Origin: JACVCS01 sp038328575
GTDB taxonomy: Bacteria > Planctomycetota > Phycisphaerae > Phycisphaerales > UBA1924
DNA: 64,000 nucleotides
Reading direction: 5' to 3'
Assembly (NCBI GenBank): GCA_038328575.1
Contig: JBBQMD010000006.1
Coordinates: 18,138 to 82,137 of the forward strand
In this document: positions 1 to 9,058 of the stretch, in pieces
How positions within the stretch are numbered: the stretch's first letter is position 1
How the letters are laid out: each line of letters opens with the position of its first letter
The notes under the pieces: model-generated
Database searches by the model: none
Seen by the model: the letters and a program-made list of their open reading frames with translations, nothing else
What the model was told of the DNA's origin: nothing
Translations under genes and position numbers: made by a program

Positions 1-12
1 GTTAGAGCCGGT

Positions 13-48
13 GGTGAGTGCTGAGTAGCGGGTAGTGAGTAGTGAGTG
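13..48. repeat. Short-word degenerate repeat (GTGAGT/GTGCTGAG type)
   Basis: Runs of GTGAGT, AGTGAGTAGTGAG and GAGTGCTGAG fill the gap after the protease stop codon. The word GAGTGCTGAG (16-25) recurs at 23225-23234 and inverted at 23300-23309, both in the actA-actB gap. The same 10-mer also occurs once in coding sequence (57590-57599), so this word alone is weak evidence. Confidence 0.4.
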
Positions 49-57
49 AAAGCCGCG

Positions 58-3000
58 TCACTTGGGCGCGTTGGCACCCGGGCCGGTCTTGACGTTCTTA
101 ACAGGGTGGCGCGGCGTCACGTTGGCCGGGATCGGCTTCTCTTTGATGAGCTGCTGCAAGTGCTCGATCGCGCGGGTGAGCTGCGCATCTTCGCCCTTGA
201 ATGTCGCGTGCGGGAGATTGTCGACCACGATGTCGGGCTCGACGCCGCGACCTTCGACGATCCAGACGCCGTCGCTCACGTAGACGCCGTACTCACCGGC
301 GGAAGCGAGGCCGCCGTCGGCGAGGTCGTTGGAACTGCTGAGCCAGATCTCGCCGCCCCAGGTGCGCATGCCGATGACCTTGCCGAGGCCGAGTCGCCGA
401 AAGCCTTCGGCGAATGCCTCGCCATCGGAGGCGGTGAACCCGTCGCAGATGACGACGACGTGCCCGCGGAATGCGTATTGCATGTTCCAGTTCGGCGCGC
501 CGCCGACGCGCTGGCTCCAGAACATCCAGGCCTTGCGGAGGAGCTGGCCCAGAATCCAGGAGTCGATGTTGCCGCCGCTGTTTCGGCGGACGTCGATGAT
601 GAGGCCATCGCGGTTGAAGGCGGGGTAGAAGCCGCGTGCCCACTCGCTGATGTTCTCGCGCCCCATGGCGCGCAGGTGAACGTAACCAATGCGGTTCTCG
701 CTCTTGCTCTCGACGATGCGGCGGCGCGAGAGCCCCCAATCGGTGTAGCGCAGATCGGCGAATGAGTTCGCGTTGATGGGCCGGACAATCACGTCGCGCT
801 CGCCAAAGGCATCAGACGCGCCGGCGGGCCGCACGCGCAGGAGCACTTGCTGGCCCGCCTTGGCACGAAGCAGCGCGGCGGGGTGGGGCACGTCGAGCGT
901 GCTGCGTCCGTTGATGGCGACGATGGTGTCGCCGACTTTGACGTCAACGCCCGGCGCGCTCAGCGGGGCGGCGCGTTCGGGGTCGTCGGGGTCGTGCTGA
1001 TAGACGCGGGTGATGGTCCAGCCGGCGCGAGGCTCATCGCGTTTCCAGTCGGCACCGAGGTATGAGAGCTGGATGGTTTCGAGCGTGTCGCGGAAGTCCC
1101 CGCCGCGGACGAAGTGGTGGAGGGCGGAGAGTTCGCCGGTGAGCTGGGCGAGGACTTCGTTGAGTTCTGCGCGGCTGCGGACGCGTTCGACGAACGGCGC
1201 GTATTTCTGGCGGAGCGCGGGCCAATCGACGCCGTGCATGTTGACATCGTAGAAGTAGTCGCGGAGGAGTCGCCAGGCATCGGCGTAGAGCTGGCGATAC
1301 TCGGTCATGGGGACGTAGCTCATGGTCCAGCCGGCGAGCGAGACCGAGGCCTTGTCCATCTCTGCCGGGGCGGGCGTCGCGTCGGCGACGTGGATGGAGC
1401 TGCCGGTGTAGAGCAGGAGCTTCTTGCGGTCGCCGGAGATCTCCAGGGCTTTGATGCCGCTGGCGACGGTCTTGACTTCAAACTTTTCGTTGCCGATGGC
1501 GAGGCCTTTGACGGAGAAACCAGCGGGTCCGCCGTCGTCGCGATCAAAGGGCGTGACGGACTCAGCGAAGAAGATGGCATTCTCGCCCATGCGGAGGCGC
1601 GAGTAGTTGCCGGGCTTGACGGGCACGACGCGGAGGCGCGCTTGGATGTTCTCCAGATCGATCTCGACAGGCGGGATCTTCTTGGCGTCGTCGGCTTTGT
1701 CGGCCTTCTTGTCGTCGGCCTTCCTGTCGTCGGCCTTCTTGTCGTCGGGCTTCCTGTCGTCGGGACTCTTGTCGTCGAGCTTCTTGTCCGCGTCCGCGGG
1801 GTCCGGCTTCACTTGATTCTTGTCGTCGGGCTTCTCCGGCTTCTGGTCCTCGTCCTTCTTCTCGTCGTCTTTCTTCTTGGCGGCCTTGGGGTCAAAGAGT
1901 TCGTCGGCCGCTTGCCAGGGCGAGCGCTCGCCCGTCTTCAGCGCGACGTGGTAGATCTTGGTGAGCCGATCAAAGTTCGGCTGCGGGCTCATCGGGCCCC
2001 ACGGGCTGGGGGTGACCGACTCGATGTTGCGATCGCTGAGAAAGTAGAGCCACTTGCCGTCGGCGCTGAACCGCGGCGAGAAACTCTCGAAGCGATCGCT
2101 GGTGATCGGCGACACCTGCCCGGTCTCCATCGAATACAGCTTGATCTGCTGCGCCACGTTGCCAGCGAGCTCGACATACACAAGCCAGCGGCTATCGGGC
2201 GACCAACTGTAATCGTTGAAGCGCTCGATGAGGCTCGTGGCGATGACTTTGGTCTCGCCGGATTCGATGTCGGTGACATAGAGCTTCTGGTCTTTGTCGC
2301 TGTGGGCGAGCGCTTTGCCGTCGGGGCTGACGACGCCCTCCCAGCGCAGGACCGTGCTCTCGCGCGTGAGCTGCTTCATCTCGCCGACGCCGTTGCTGGG
2401 GAGGCTCCAGAACTCGACTTCGCCGCTGCGGTCGCTGGAGGCGAGCACGTTCTTGCCGTCGGGCGCGAAGATGGCGTTGCGATAGCGCACGCCCGGGCTG
2501 GAGGCGACCTCGACGATGCGGCCTTGATCGGTCTTCACGGGCACGACGAAGACGCGCCCGCGAGCGGTGATCACCACACGATCGCCGGCGCTTGAAATGC
2601 CGACCGAGCTGATGGCCTTGGCTGGCTCCTTGACAAACTTCTCGCGCATCTGCTCCAGGTCGGTCGTGAGCGTGATGCGCACGGCTTCGTCCTTGGCGCT
2701 GGCGATATCCAGCAGTCTGACATCCCCGGCGTGGGCGTACACGATCCGCCCGTTGTCCAGCTCAGGGCTTGACGCGTCAAAGTCGGTGTGAAAGGTTTGC
2801 TGCTTGAGGTCTTTGCCGTCGAGCGTGCCGGACCAGATATTCATGACGCCGTCGCGATCGGAGAGGAAGTACATGCGGCCTTGCCAGAGCATGACCTCTT
2901 TGCTGGTCCCTTCGAAGTCGGTCGTCAGCGCCGTCGCTTCGCTGGAGCCGCGCTCGAACTTCCAGAGTTGCTGGATGTATCCGCCCTTGTAACGCTTGGT

Positions 3001-3696
3001 GTGCGAGCCCTGAAACGGCAGGCGCGTGAAGTACACCGTGCCCATGCCCTGCGCATAGACGCCCTGATCGGCCTCTGCCAGCGGGACAAGCTCCTCGGTG
3101 CCCGTGTTCAGGTCCACCAATACGAGTTGCGAGCTGGGGAGTGTCGAGTACTGGCGCGTGGAGTACATCAGCCGGCCGTCGGGCTGGAAGCCGACAAAGC
3201 CGGAGCGCGACAGGCCCCAGGAGCGGCGCGTGGGCAGGCCGCCGTCCAGCGGCATCGTGTAGACCTCCGGCACGCCGTCGTAGGAGCCGACGAAGGCGAG
3301 TGTTTTGGCGTCGGGGCTGATGGCGGGGTGGGCCTCGTCGGCGAGTTGGGTCGTGAGGCGTGATGCTTGGCCGCCGGTCACTGGCACGCGCCACAGGTCT
3401 CCCTCGGCGAGGAACACGATCGTCTCCCCGCGCAGGGCGGGCATGCGGTAGTAGGCGATGTTCTGCTGATTGATGAGCCCGCCGAGTTTGATGGCCGCGG
3501 GGGTTGCGTTGTCGAGACGGGTGCTGAGGTTTGATGGTGAGCCGGCAGGCGATTGATCCGCCCCCATCGCTTGCGCGGGCAGGATCACCGCACTCGCAGC
3601 GAGCAGGGCCACTGCCATTGCCCGGAGCCTTCCTTTTCCCCTCACCCCCGACACCCGACATACCGCCGACGCGACGCGCGTGACCACATTCGACAT
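58..3696 (-). CDS. Tricorn-like S41 family protease with beta-propeller repeats
   Basis: Probable exported serine protease of the tricorn/S41 class, degrading peptides in the cell envelope. The start at 3696 (MSNVVTR) is preferred because it opens directly on a signal peptide; upstream in-frame codons look like non-coding translation. The 1212-residue product has PD40/WD40-like propeller repeats (about 60-600). A Lys/Asp-rich linker follows (about 600-675), then a tricorn-type C1 region, a PDZ-like segment and the C-terminal protease core. The nucleophile is probably Ser1090 in TASDGEAF. The histidine of the charge relay is probably within ALHHFVRGGD near 860. Length is close to the 1000-1100 residues usual for the family, plus the linker. 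The gene stands alone on the minus strand, divergent from the next gene. Family assignment is firm; substrate and location are inferred. Confidence 0.9.
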   Translation of the reverse strand: MSNVVTRVASAVCRVSGVRGKGRLRAMAVALLAASAVILPAQAMGADQSPAGSPSNLSTRLDNATPAAIKLGGLINQQNIAYYRMPALRGETIVFLAEGDLWRVPVTGGQASRLTTQLADEAHPAISPDAKTLAFVGSYDGVPEVYTMPLDGGLPTRRSWGLSRSGFVGFQPDGRLMYSTRQYSTLPSSQLVLVDLNTGTEELVPLAEADQGVYAQGMGTVYFTRLPFQGSHTKRYKGGYIQQLWKFERGSSEATALTTDFEGTSKEVMLWQGRMYFLSDRDGVMNIWSGTLDGKDLKQQTFHTDFDASSPELDNGRIVYAHAGDVRLLDIASAKDEAVRITLTTDLEQMREKFVKEPAKAISSVGISSAGDRVVITARGRVFVVPVKTDQGRIVEVASSPGVRYRNAIFAPDGKNVLASSDRSGEVEFWSLPSNGVGEMKQLTRESTVLRWEGVVSPDGKALAHSDKDQKLYVTDIESGETKVIATSLIERFNDYSWSPDSRWLVYVELAGNVAQQIKLYSMETGQVSPITSDRFESFSPRFSADGKWLYFLSDRNIESVTPSPWGPMSPQPNFDRLTKIYHVALKTGERSPWQAADELFDPKAAKKKDDEKKDEDQKPEKPDDKNQVKPDPADADKKLDDKSPDDRKPDDKKADDRKADDKKADKADDAKKIPPVEIDLENIQARLRVVPVKPGNYSRLRMGENAIFFAESVTPFDRDDGGPAGFSVKGLAIGNEKFEVKTVASGIKALEISGDRKKLLLYTGSSIHVADATPAPAEMDKASVSLAGWTMSYVPMTEYRQLYADAWRLLRDYFYDVNMHGVDWPALRQKYAPFVERVRSRAELNEVLAQLTGELSALHHFVRGGDFRDTLETIQLSYLGADWKRDEPRAGWTITRVYQHDPDDPERAAPLSAPGVDVKVGDTIVAINGRSTLDVPHPAALLRAKAGQQVLLRVRPAGASDAFGERDVIVRPINANSFADLRYTDWGLSRRRIVESKSENRIGYVHLRAMGRENISEWARGFYPAFNRDGLIIDVRRNSGGNIDSWILGQLLRKAWMFWSQRVGGAPNWNMQYAFRGHVVVICDGFTASDGEAFAEGFRRLGLGKVIGMRTWGGEIWLSSSNDLADGGLASAGEYGVYVSDGVWIVEGRGVEPDIVVDNLPHATFKGEDAQLTRAIEHLQQLIKEKPIPANVTPRHPVKNVKTGPGANAPK
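1670..1900 (-). repeat. Repeat-coded Lys/Asp linker inside the tricorn-like protease
   Basis: On the minus strand this stretch encodes imperfect repeats of DDKK, DDRK and KPDD between the propeller and the protease half. The DNA is a run of GTCGTCGGCCTTCTT-like units on the plus strand. It behaves as a coding minisatellite and probably forms a flexible highly charged tether. Confidence 0.7.
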
Positions 3697-3968
3697 GAGA
3701 ATCTCCGAACCCGCCGCCCAAGGGTCGAGCATAGCCGATCGCTCGACATTTCTGTCGCAACTGCCATGCGCCCGTGTCAGTGCGTGATGGCGGAGAGCCA
3801 AAGTTGTCCGATTGCAGCGACGCCCGAGGCGTTGCCGATATCCTCGCGTCGCATTGAATTGGGAGGCCTCCCGTGTCCAACGCCAGCGCGTCCATCGCTT
3901 CAAGTTCCCCTGCCAGCGGCCGTCCGGGGGTCGCACACCTGCACCCCGCCCGCATAGACTCATCGATC

Positions 3969-4844
3969 ATGGGCAACAAGCGCGGCAGTCCCGTGCTCAT
4001 CGAGGTACTCAAGGGCAAGCCCACGTTCCCCGGGGTAGGGGCTCACGTTCCAGGGGCGAGCGCGGGCGGGGTGGGAACTGGTGTCGGCGCATCGCCGCCT
4101 TCGCCAGCCAAGGCTCCGCCGCCGCCAGTGCAGCCGCCGATTGCCACGTACATCAGCGAGCGTGCGCCGACGCAATGGCCGAAAGTGCGAGACATCCGGT
4201 TGACGCCGCGGACGCTGGCGATCGCGTTGGGGGTGCTTGTGCCGGTGCTGGGGCTGGTGTGGGTGGTGGCTTTCCGAAGTGGCCAGACGGTCGAGAAGCA
4301 GAAATGGGATGGGTGGATGGTGCCCAATGGCGCGAATCCGGGTGGGCCGGGGGGGCCGAGCGAGCCCGGCCCGATTCCGCCAGATCCGTTGAACAACTCG
4401 CGCACCGAGCCGTTGAACGGCGGCGCGACGAATCCGCCCGGTATGGACGAGCCGCGCGAGCCGGACGGCAACGCTGGCGCGACCCCGGCAAAGGTCGATG
4501 CCAACGCATCGCCCGCGGCTCTGCAAGACGGCATGAACCACCTGGTCGTCGGCACGTTTCGACGGTTCACCGACGCCGAGGCGAGCGCGAAATATCTGTC
4601 GTCCAATCGCATGACGATCATCGTCACCGGCCCGCGCGGCGTGGACCCGACACCGAGGACCACCGAATGGTGGGTCTGGATCGCGAACGGCTACGAGCGC
4701 CCAATGTCAAGCCCTGAAGCGTCACGATTGCGCGGGCGGGTGGTCGAGCTTGGGCGACTCTGGAAGCTCCAGAACAAACTCGCGCCGACAGACTTCAGCC
4801 AGCCGTACTGGGCGAAGTATCGCAAGGCGACGGGGAAGGATTGA
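3969..4844 (+). CDS. Single-pass membrane protein with SPOR-like C-terminal domain
   Basis: 291 residues from the ATG at 3969 (MGNKRGSP); the frame remains open upstream but without a plausible leader. A proline-rich cytoplasmic segment (about 40-65) precedes one transmembrane helix (about 82-102). A Gly/Pro/Asn-rich linker then leads to a compact C-terminal domain (about 190-270) that begins HLVVGTFRRFTDAEA. That pattern resembles SPOR or SPOR-like domains, in which a beta strand is followed by a helix that scores residue omissions. Such proteins usually act in the periplasm near peptidoglycan. Divergent from the protease and followed by a perfect hairpin at 4884-4909. The SPOR relationship is inferred from pattern only. 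Confidence 0.7.
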   Translation: MGNKRGSPVLIEVLKGKPTFPGVGAHVPGASAGGVGTGVGASPPSPAKAPPPPVQPPIATYISERAPTQWPKVRDIRLTPRTLAIALGVLVPVLGLVWVVAFRSGQTVEKQKWDGWMVPNGANPGGPGGPSEPGPIPPDPLNNSRTEPLNGGATNPPGMDEPREPDGNAGATPAKVDANASPAALQDGMNHLVVGTFRRFTDAEASAKYLSSNRMTIIVTGPRGVDPTPRTTEWWVWIANGYERPMSSPEASRLRGRVVELGRLWKLQNKLAPTDFSQPYWAKYRKATGKD

Positions 4845-4883
4845 GGCGAGCAAGAGCGCGGCGAGTTGCGCGTCGTCGCGCAC

Positions 4884-4909
4884 CACTGATCCGGCGTTGC
4901 GGATCAGTG
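4884..4909 (+). terminator. Perfect 10-bp hairpin after the SPOR-like gene
   Basis: CACTGATCCG, loop GCGTTG, then CGGATCAGTG gives a perfect 10-bp stem 40 bases after the stop codon at 4844. There is no T-run after it (GTGTCGCC), so termination is plausible but it is not a classical intrinsic terminator. Confidence 0.5.
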
Positions 4910-4917
4910 TGTCGCCC

Positions 4918-4970
4918 CCGCAGTCGCGACTCGCGACTGCCTTCACCTCGGTCCCTTGATCCCTTCCCAA
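4918..4970. repeat. Two intergenic repeat words upstream of hisS
   Basis: Positions 4924-4938 carry TCGCGACTCGCGACT, the exact reverse complement of the 15-mer at 8955-8969 and 63603-63617. Positions 4952-4968 carry TCCCTTGATCCCTTCCC, identical to 27741-27757 ahead of the DUF1501 gene. The second word lies 36 bases before the hisS start codon. Confidence 0.6.
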
Positions 4971-5004
4971 GATCAGCCGCGCGGCGCGCCTCTACCCTCA
5001 CCGC

Positions 5005-6483
5005 ATGACCGATCAGCCCTCAAACTCCGCCGCCCGCGGCCCGATCCAGCCCGCGACCGGCACGCGCGATTTTTATCCTATTGAGCTGGCGCGCCGGCGC
5101 TGGATCGAGGACAAGTGGCGGACCACCGCGATCCGGCACGGCTTCGAAGAGATCGATGGGCCCACCTTTGAGCCCACCGAGCTGTACACGCGCAAGAGCG
5201 GCGACGGGATCATCAGCGAGATCTTCGGCGTCTACAGCGGCAAGGACGAAGCCCGCGTGAAGCAGATGGGCGAGCGACTGGCCCAGGGCGATACCGGCGC
5301 GATCGCGCCCTATGCCCTGCGACCGGAGTTCACGCCCACGCTGGCGCGCATGTTCGCGGCTCGCGCCGGGCAGCTTCCCAAGCCGACCAAGTGGTTCTGG
5401 CAGCAGAACTGCTATCGCGCCGAGAAGCCGCAGCGCGGGCGCCTGCGCGAGTTCATGCAGTGGAACTGCGACATCATCGGGGGCATGCCGCGCCCAGAGA
5501 CGCCCGCGGGCGAGGGCGCTGCTGCGCCCGATGGCGGCGGCGAGTGGAACCGGGCGAACGCGGAGCTTGACGCGGAGATCATCGCCTGCTGCGTGGAGCT
5601 GCTGCGGCGCTGCGGGCTGACGTCATCAAACATGAAAGTCCGGTTCAACGATCGCTCGGTGCTCGGCGCGATCATCGCACGCCTGGGAGTCGAGTCCGAG
5701 CACCACGGCGCGGCGTTCACGCTTATCGATCGGCGCGGCAAGATGGAAGACGCCGACCTGGAAGCGATGGCGTTCGAGTTCGGCATCCACTCCATTGAGT
5801 TCCTCAACTTTTTGAAGCGCCCGCGCAGCAGCGACGAAGATCTGGAAACGTCGTTGCAGTCATTGCCGGTTGATAGTCCTGACGACGCCAAGCGGTTGCT
5901 CGCGCCGCTGAGCGGGCTGAAGAACTTGCTGGAGCAGGCCGGCTGCGTTGATTGGTGTGAAGTGGACATGAACATCGCGCGAGGACTTGCCTACTACACC
6001 GGCATGGTCTTCGAAGTCATCGTTGACGGCGAGCGGGCCGTCGCCGGCGGTGGGCGATACGACAACCTCATCGCAACCTTTGGCGGCCCGCCGACGCCCG
6101 CGGTCGGCTTCGGCATGGGCGACGTTGTTCTGTCGCTGGTGCTTCAGGACAAGGGCCTCATGCCCAGCGACAAGCAGATCGCGGCGGACCTCAAGCTCCG
6201 GCCCGACGCTTTCGTCATCTCCAACGGCACGCCGCAGAGCGATGCGCTGGTCTCAGACGTGCTGGCAAAGCTCCGGCGCGACGGCCTGCACGCGCGGCGC
6301 TCGTACAAATCCACCGGCAAGATCGGCAAGCTGATGAAGGAAGCCAGCGACGCGCACTCGCGCTATGCGATCATCGTCGAGTCTGACACGGAGATCACGC
6401 TCAAGGATATGGACGCCAACACGCAAGACCGCGGCCCGCGCGCGGAGCTGCTGGCGCGAATCACGCCGCCATTGTCGCGGTGA
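5005..6483 (+). CDS. hisS: Histidyl-tRNA synthetase
   Basis: Class II aminoacyl-tRNA synthetase that charges tRNA-His in the cytoplasm. The 492-residue product has motif 1 around ATGTRDFYP (about 18-40) and motif 2 in CYRAEKPQRGRLREF (about 136-150). The histidine-specific HisA motif ARGLAYYTG lies near 325-333, and motif 3 is in the GGGRYDNL to GFGMGDVV segment. The C-terminal anticodon-binding domain runs from about 395. The family is usually 420-450 residues. Here motif 2 is followed by an extra loop with acidic and Gly residues (about 155-180). Stand-alone gene; upstream repeat words at 4924-4968 may overlap its promoter. Confidence 0.96.
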   Translation: MTDQPSNSAARGPIQPATGTRDFYPIELARRRWIEDKWRTTAIRHGFEEIDGPTFEPTELYTRKSGDGIISEIFGVYSGKDEARVKQMGERLAQGDTGAIAPYALRPEFTPTLARMFAARAGQLPKPTKWFWQQNCYRAEKPQRGRLREFMQWNCDIIGGMPRPETPAGEGAAAPDGGGEWNRANAELDAEIIACCVELLRRCGLTSSNMKVRFNDRSVLGAIIARLGVESEHHGAAFTLIDRRGKMEDADLEAMAFEFGIHSIEFLNFLKRPRSSDEDLETSLQSLPVDSPDDAKRLLAPLSGLKNLLEQAGCVDWCEVDMNIARGLAYYTGMVFEVIVDGERAVAGGGRYDNLIATFGGPPTPAVGFGMGDVVLSLVLQDKGLMPSDKQIAADLKLRPDAFVISNGTPQSDALVSDVLAKLRRDGLHARRSYKSTGKIGKLMKEASDAHSRYAIIVESDTEITLKDMDANTQDRGPRAELLARITPPLSR

Positions 6484-6609
6484 ATCGCTTGCGTCAAAGT
6501 CGATTTGGCTTGTGTCTGGTCGGCGATTGCCTCAGCGACGGAGCAGAGTTGCAGACCTAGACTTGGGCCTCGCTCAGTTCTTGAGATATGGGGATGGAGC
6601 CGCCATCAG

Positions 6610-6999
6610 ATGAGCACTTTGCCAGACTTCGCGAAAATCCGCCAGCTTGCCCGGCGTTACCCGGAGCCCGCGTTCAACTTCGTGCGCGATGGGCTAGCCC
6701 ACGCTGCGAGCATGGTGCAGAGCGGCGAGCCCGGCTCAGGCACGCCGACGACGCACATCAGCGGGCAGCAGCTCTGCCTGGCCCTGCGCAGCCTCGCGAT
6801 CGATCGGTTTGGGATGCTCGCGGGGGCGGTGCTCCGCAAGTGGGGCATCGAGCGCACCGACGATTTCGGAGTCATCGTCTACGCGATGATCGATCGCGGC
6901 GAGATTCGCCAGAGCGCAAGCGACCAGCCCGAAGACTTCACCCGCGTCTTTGAGTTTGACGAGGCGTTCTCGCTCGATACGGCGAAGAATCTGGCGTAG
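6610..6999 (+). CDS. Minf_1886-type protein (Verrucomicrobia/Planctomycetes-restricted family)
   Basis: 129-residue cytoplasmic protein of unknown function. The ATG at 6610 has GGAG about 10 bases upstream. The sequence follows the TIGR04138/Minf_1886 pattern as I remember it: an N-terminal RRYPEPAFNFVRDGL block, the central HISGQQLCLALR and RFGMLAGAVLRKWGI, then RTDDFGVIVYAMID and a C-terminal FEFDEAFS. This family is essentially confined to the PVC group and supports the planctomycete assignment. It lies 126 bases after hisS on the same strand. No role is proposed. Confidence 0.85.
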   Translation: MSTLPDFAKIRQLARRYPEPAFNFVRDGLAHAASMVQSGEPGSGTPTTHISGQQLCLALRSLAIDRFGMLAGAVLRKWGIERTDDFGVIVYAMIDRGEIRQSASDQPEDFTRVFEFDEAFSLDTAKNLA

Positions 7000-7001
7000 T
7001 C

Positions 7002-7040
7002 GAAGAAGTGGCGAAGTGGCGAAGTCGCGAGGTGGCAGAG
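7002..7040. repeat. GTGGCGAAG short-word repeat
   Basis: Direct copies of GTGGCGAAGT occur at 7008-7017 and 7016-7025, followed by GTCGCGAGGTGGCAG. The reverse complement ACTTCGCCAC occurs twice inside lipA (56214-56223 and 56238-56247). It occupies the gap between the Minf_1886-type gene and the end of the respiratory operon. Confidence 0.5.
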
Positions 7041-7120
7041 GACAGATGGCCGCGCCTTGCTCTGTTGAACGTTGAAATTAATGACCTCTGTGACGGCGTG
7101 AGTTTCGCGAGGCCGCGGCT

Positions 7121-7972
7121 TTACGCCGGGCGTGGCGTGGATGATGGCGGCGCGCTGGGCGTGCGCTTGACGCGTGAGGCCAGGAGCAGGCCGACGCCCG
7201 CGAGCAGGCCCATTGACGAGAACGCCGCGGCCGGGAGCGTCCAGCCCATGCCGTCGCTGCCGTCGGTTCCGGCGACGGCGTCGGTGCGGAAGCGATAGCG
7301 GCTGACCTGGCTCTTGGGCACTGCGAACAGCGCCGCGCCCCACTGCCACGAGCGCTCGGGGATCATCTCGACCTTCGCGCTCGGGTCTTCGCGCAGGGCG
7401 GGGACGAACAGCTCGTTCGTTTTGCGGTCCTTGGCGGGGAACTGCATCACCGTCGTCGTCATCGAGCCATCGGGCTTGAGATCGACCAGATCAAACACCC
7501 AATCACGCACGCGCACGCTGCCCCAGGTTTCCGGCGAGTATCCCTGAGCGCTGCGACGATTGATGATCACCCAGCGTGCCTGCGCGATGCCCTGTTCATC
7601 CATGCGAAGCTGGCCAGCCTCGATCGGCGAGTACATCAGCACCGCCATGTTCTCGCTATAAATCGTGAGATCTCGAAAGCCAGGGACGACGGGCTTGGTG
7701 ACGTCCAAGACGGTGATCTGATCGCCGTAGGAAACGCGCACTTGCGCGACGCCCGCGCTCTGGCGGACGGGGTCGGGCGGGAGGTCTTCGACCTTCACCT
7801 CGCGCCCGTGCGCGCTGAACGCGCGGCTGATCTGATTCTCGAAGTGCCACTGGCTGGCGGGGTTGGCGCGGTAATACGCCGCGACGCGCCCGGCCATGAT
7901 GTATGCGCTGACCAGCAGTGAGGCACCGCAGATCGCAGTGAGGATGAAACCGACTTTGGTGGACGTCTGCAT
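7121..7972 (-). CDS. Membrane protein of unknown function, last gene of the ACIII-oxidase operon
   Basis: 283 residues from the ATG at 7972 (MQTSTKVG); the frame is open upstream but without a credible N-terminus. Transmembrane helices are visible at about 5-28 and about 245-265. Between them lies a roughly 210-residue, probably periplasmic domain rich in beta-like segments with no metal or heme motif. It ends in a short Pro/Ser tail. Located 74 bases downstream of ctaF on the same strand, so probably co-transcribed with the oxidase genes. I do not recognise a family; oxidase assembly or stability is only a context guess. Confidence 0.75.
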   Translation of the reverse strand: MQTSTKVGFILTAICGASLLVSAYIMAGRVAAYYRANPASQWHFENQISRAFSAHGREVKVEDLPPDPVRQSAGVAQVRVSYGDQITVLDVTKPVVPGFRDLTIYSENMAVLMYSPIEAGQLRMDEQGIAQARWVIINRRSAQGYSPETWGSVRVRDWVFDLVDLKPDGSMTTTVMQFPAKDRKTNELFVPALREDPSAKVEMIPERSWQWGAALFAVPKSQVSRYRFRTDAVAGTDGSDGMGWTLPAAAFSSMGLLAGVGLLLASRVKRTPSAPPSSTPRPA

Positions 7973-8046
7973 GGCAATGACCTCGAACAACCAAACGGCC
8001 CGGAAGCTCAAAGGTGCGCCGACCGGCGCACCGGCGGGCGAGCAAA

Positions 8047-8937
8047 TCAATGAGCCGCGCTCTGGCTAGGGCCCGCATCGCCATCGCCGCCCGCGCCTGG
8101 CATGACCAGACCTGCGACCGGCCGGCTCATCGCGGCGCTGGACTTGGCATGACCGCCACCATGGCCGGAGTGGCCGGAGTGCGCCAGTTCGAGGATCGTC
8201 GGGTTCTTGTCCAGATATGTCGACCACGCGTCCTCAAAGGGTTGCTTGGTCGCGATGAGTTCGCTGGCGCGATTGGCGAAGCGGACCTGGAGCGTCTTGG
8301 ACAGGAGATCTCGCGTGAGCGGGAGGCCGTTGCCGATGGCACTCTGGATCGTGGACGTGATCTGCACGTCAGCGAGTTCCTTGGCACGGACTACCTGAGG
8401 CTTGGTGGTCTGCTCGTACTTGGTCTTGCCGTTGGCGTCTTCGCCGGCCGGGACACTGATGCCGCCGGTGCCGCCGCTGATGATGTGCTTCGCCTTGTAG
8501 CCGTAGAGCGCGTCGCGACTGCCCAGGTCGATCGATGTGAAGCCGATGAAGCAGGCGAAGCACATGAGCGTGAACACGACCACCAGCGAGTTCACGGGGC
8601 TGTCATATTTCAACTGCATGAAGAACGCGGCGACGATGACGCTCTTGACCGCCGCGATCGAGAGCGCGACGGCGACGTTGACCCACTGCGGGATCACCAC
8701 GTCGAACGTCAGGCTGAGCCAGTACTCGAACTGCGCGGCGCCGACCGTCGCGAACGTGAAGAACAGCAGCAGGCCGAAGACGGTGAGCAGGATGCGACGC
8801 GGCACGATGTGGTGCCCGTGATGATGGCCGCCGTGCCCGTCCCGCCCGCCGGCGTCCTGGGTGGCGAGCTTGCTCTCGGGGCCTTGCGTGCCGTGGAACG
8901 CATCGGAGGTTCGCGTCGCGGGCGGTGTGTGTGCCAT
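8047..8937 (-). CDS. ctaF: Cytochrome c oxidase subunit IV-type protein with long C-terminal domain
   Basis: 296 residues. A His/Gly-rich N-terminus (HGGHHHGHH near 38-45) precedes three transmembrane helices (about 50-75, 85-110, 118-142). Their pattern, with AAVKSVIVAAFFMQLKYD, is that of prokaryotic COX4 (pfam03626, about 100 residues). A soluble region of about 150 residues follows, which small CtaF proteins do not normally have; it ends in a second His/Gly-rich tail. It follows ctaE in the operon, as expected for caa3-type oxidases. Role: accessory membrane subunit of the terminal oxidase. Confidence 0.85.
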   Translation of the reverse strand: MAHTPPATRTSDAFHGTQGPESKLATQDAGGRDGHGGHHHGHHIVPRRILLTVFGLLLFFTFATVGAAQFEYWLSLTFDVVIPQWVNVAVALSIAAVKSVIVAAFFMQLKYDSPVNSLVVVFTLMCFACFIGFTSIDLGSRDALYGYKAKHIISGGTGGISVPAGEDANGKTKYEQTTKPQVVRAKELADVQITSTIQSAIGNGLPLTRDLLSKTLQVRFANRASELIATKQPFEDAWSTYLDKNPTILELAHSGHSGHGGGHAKSSAAMSRPVAGLVMPGAGGDGDAGPSQSAAH

Positions 8938-8953
8938 CGAAGGTCTCTTGGGA

Positions 8954-8990
8954 AAGTCGCGAGTCGCGAGGTTGCGATTCGCGAGCGAGG
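8954..8990. repeat. AGTCGCGAG short-word repeat between ctaE and ctaF
   Basis: The word AGTCGCGAGTCGCGA at 8955-8969 is exactly repeated at 63603-63617 and inverted at 4924-4938. A degenerate continuation (GGTTGCGATTCGCGAG) follows. It sits in the 121-base gap between ctaE and ctaF. Confidence 0.6.
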
Positions 8991-9058
8991 TGCGGGAGCG
9001 GGTCGTCGTGGGCGGGGGCTGATTACGGGCGTTTTTTGACCACTGACATCCTGAACAC

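Noticed and set aside
1114..2595. 493-residue plus-strand ORF opposite the tricorn-like protease
   Set aside because: Antisense to the propeller and charged linker; its VGLPVVG runs are the mirror of the Lys/Asp repeat.
7121..7200. Possible C-terminal sorting tail on the 283-aa membrane protein
   Set aside because: There is a helix followed by basic residues, but a Pro/Ser tail of about 15 residues follows and no short conserved motif precedes the helix.
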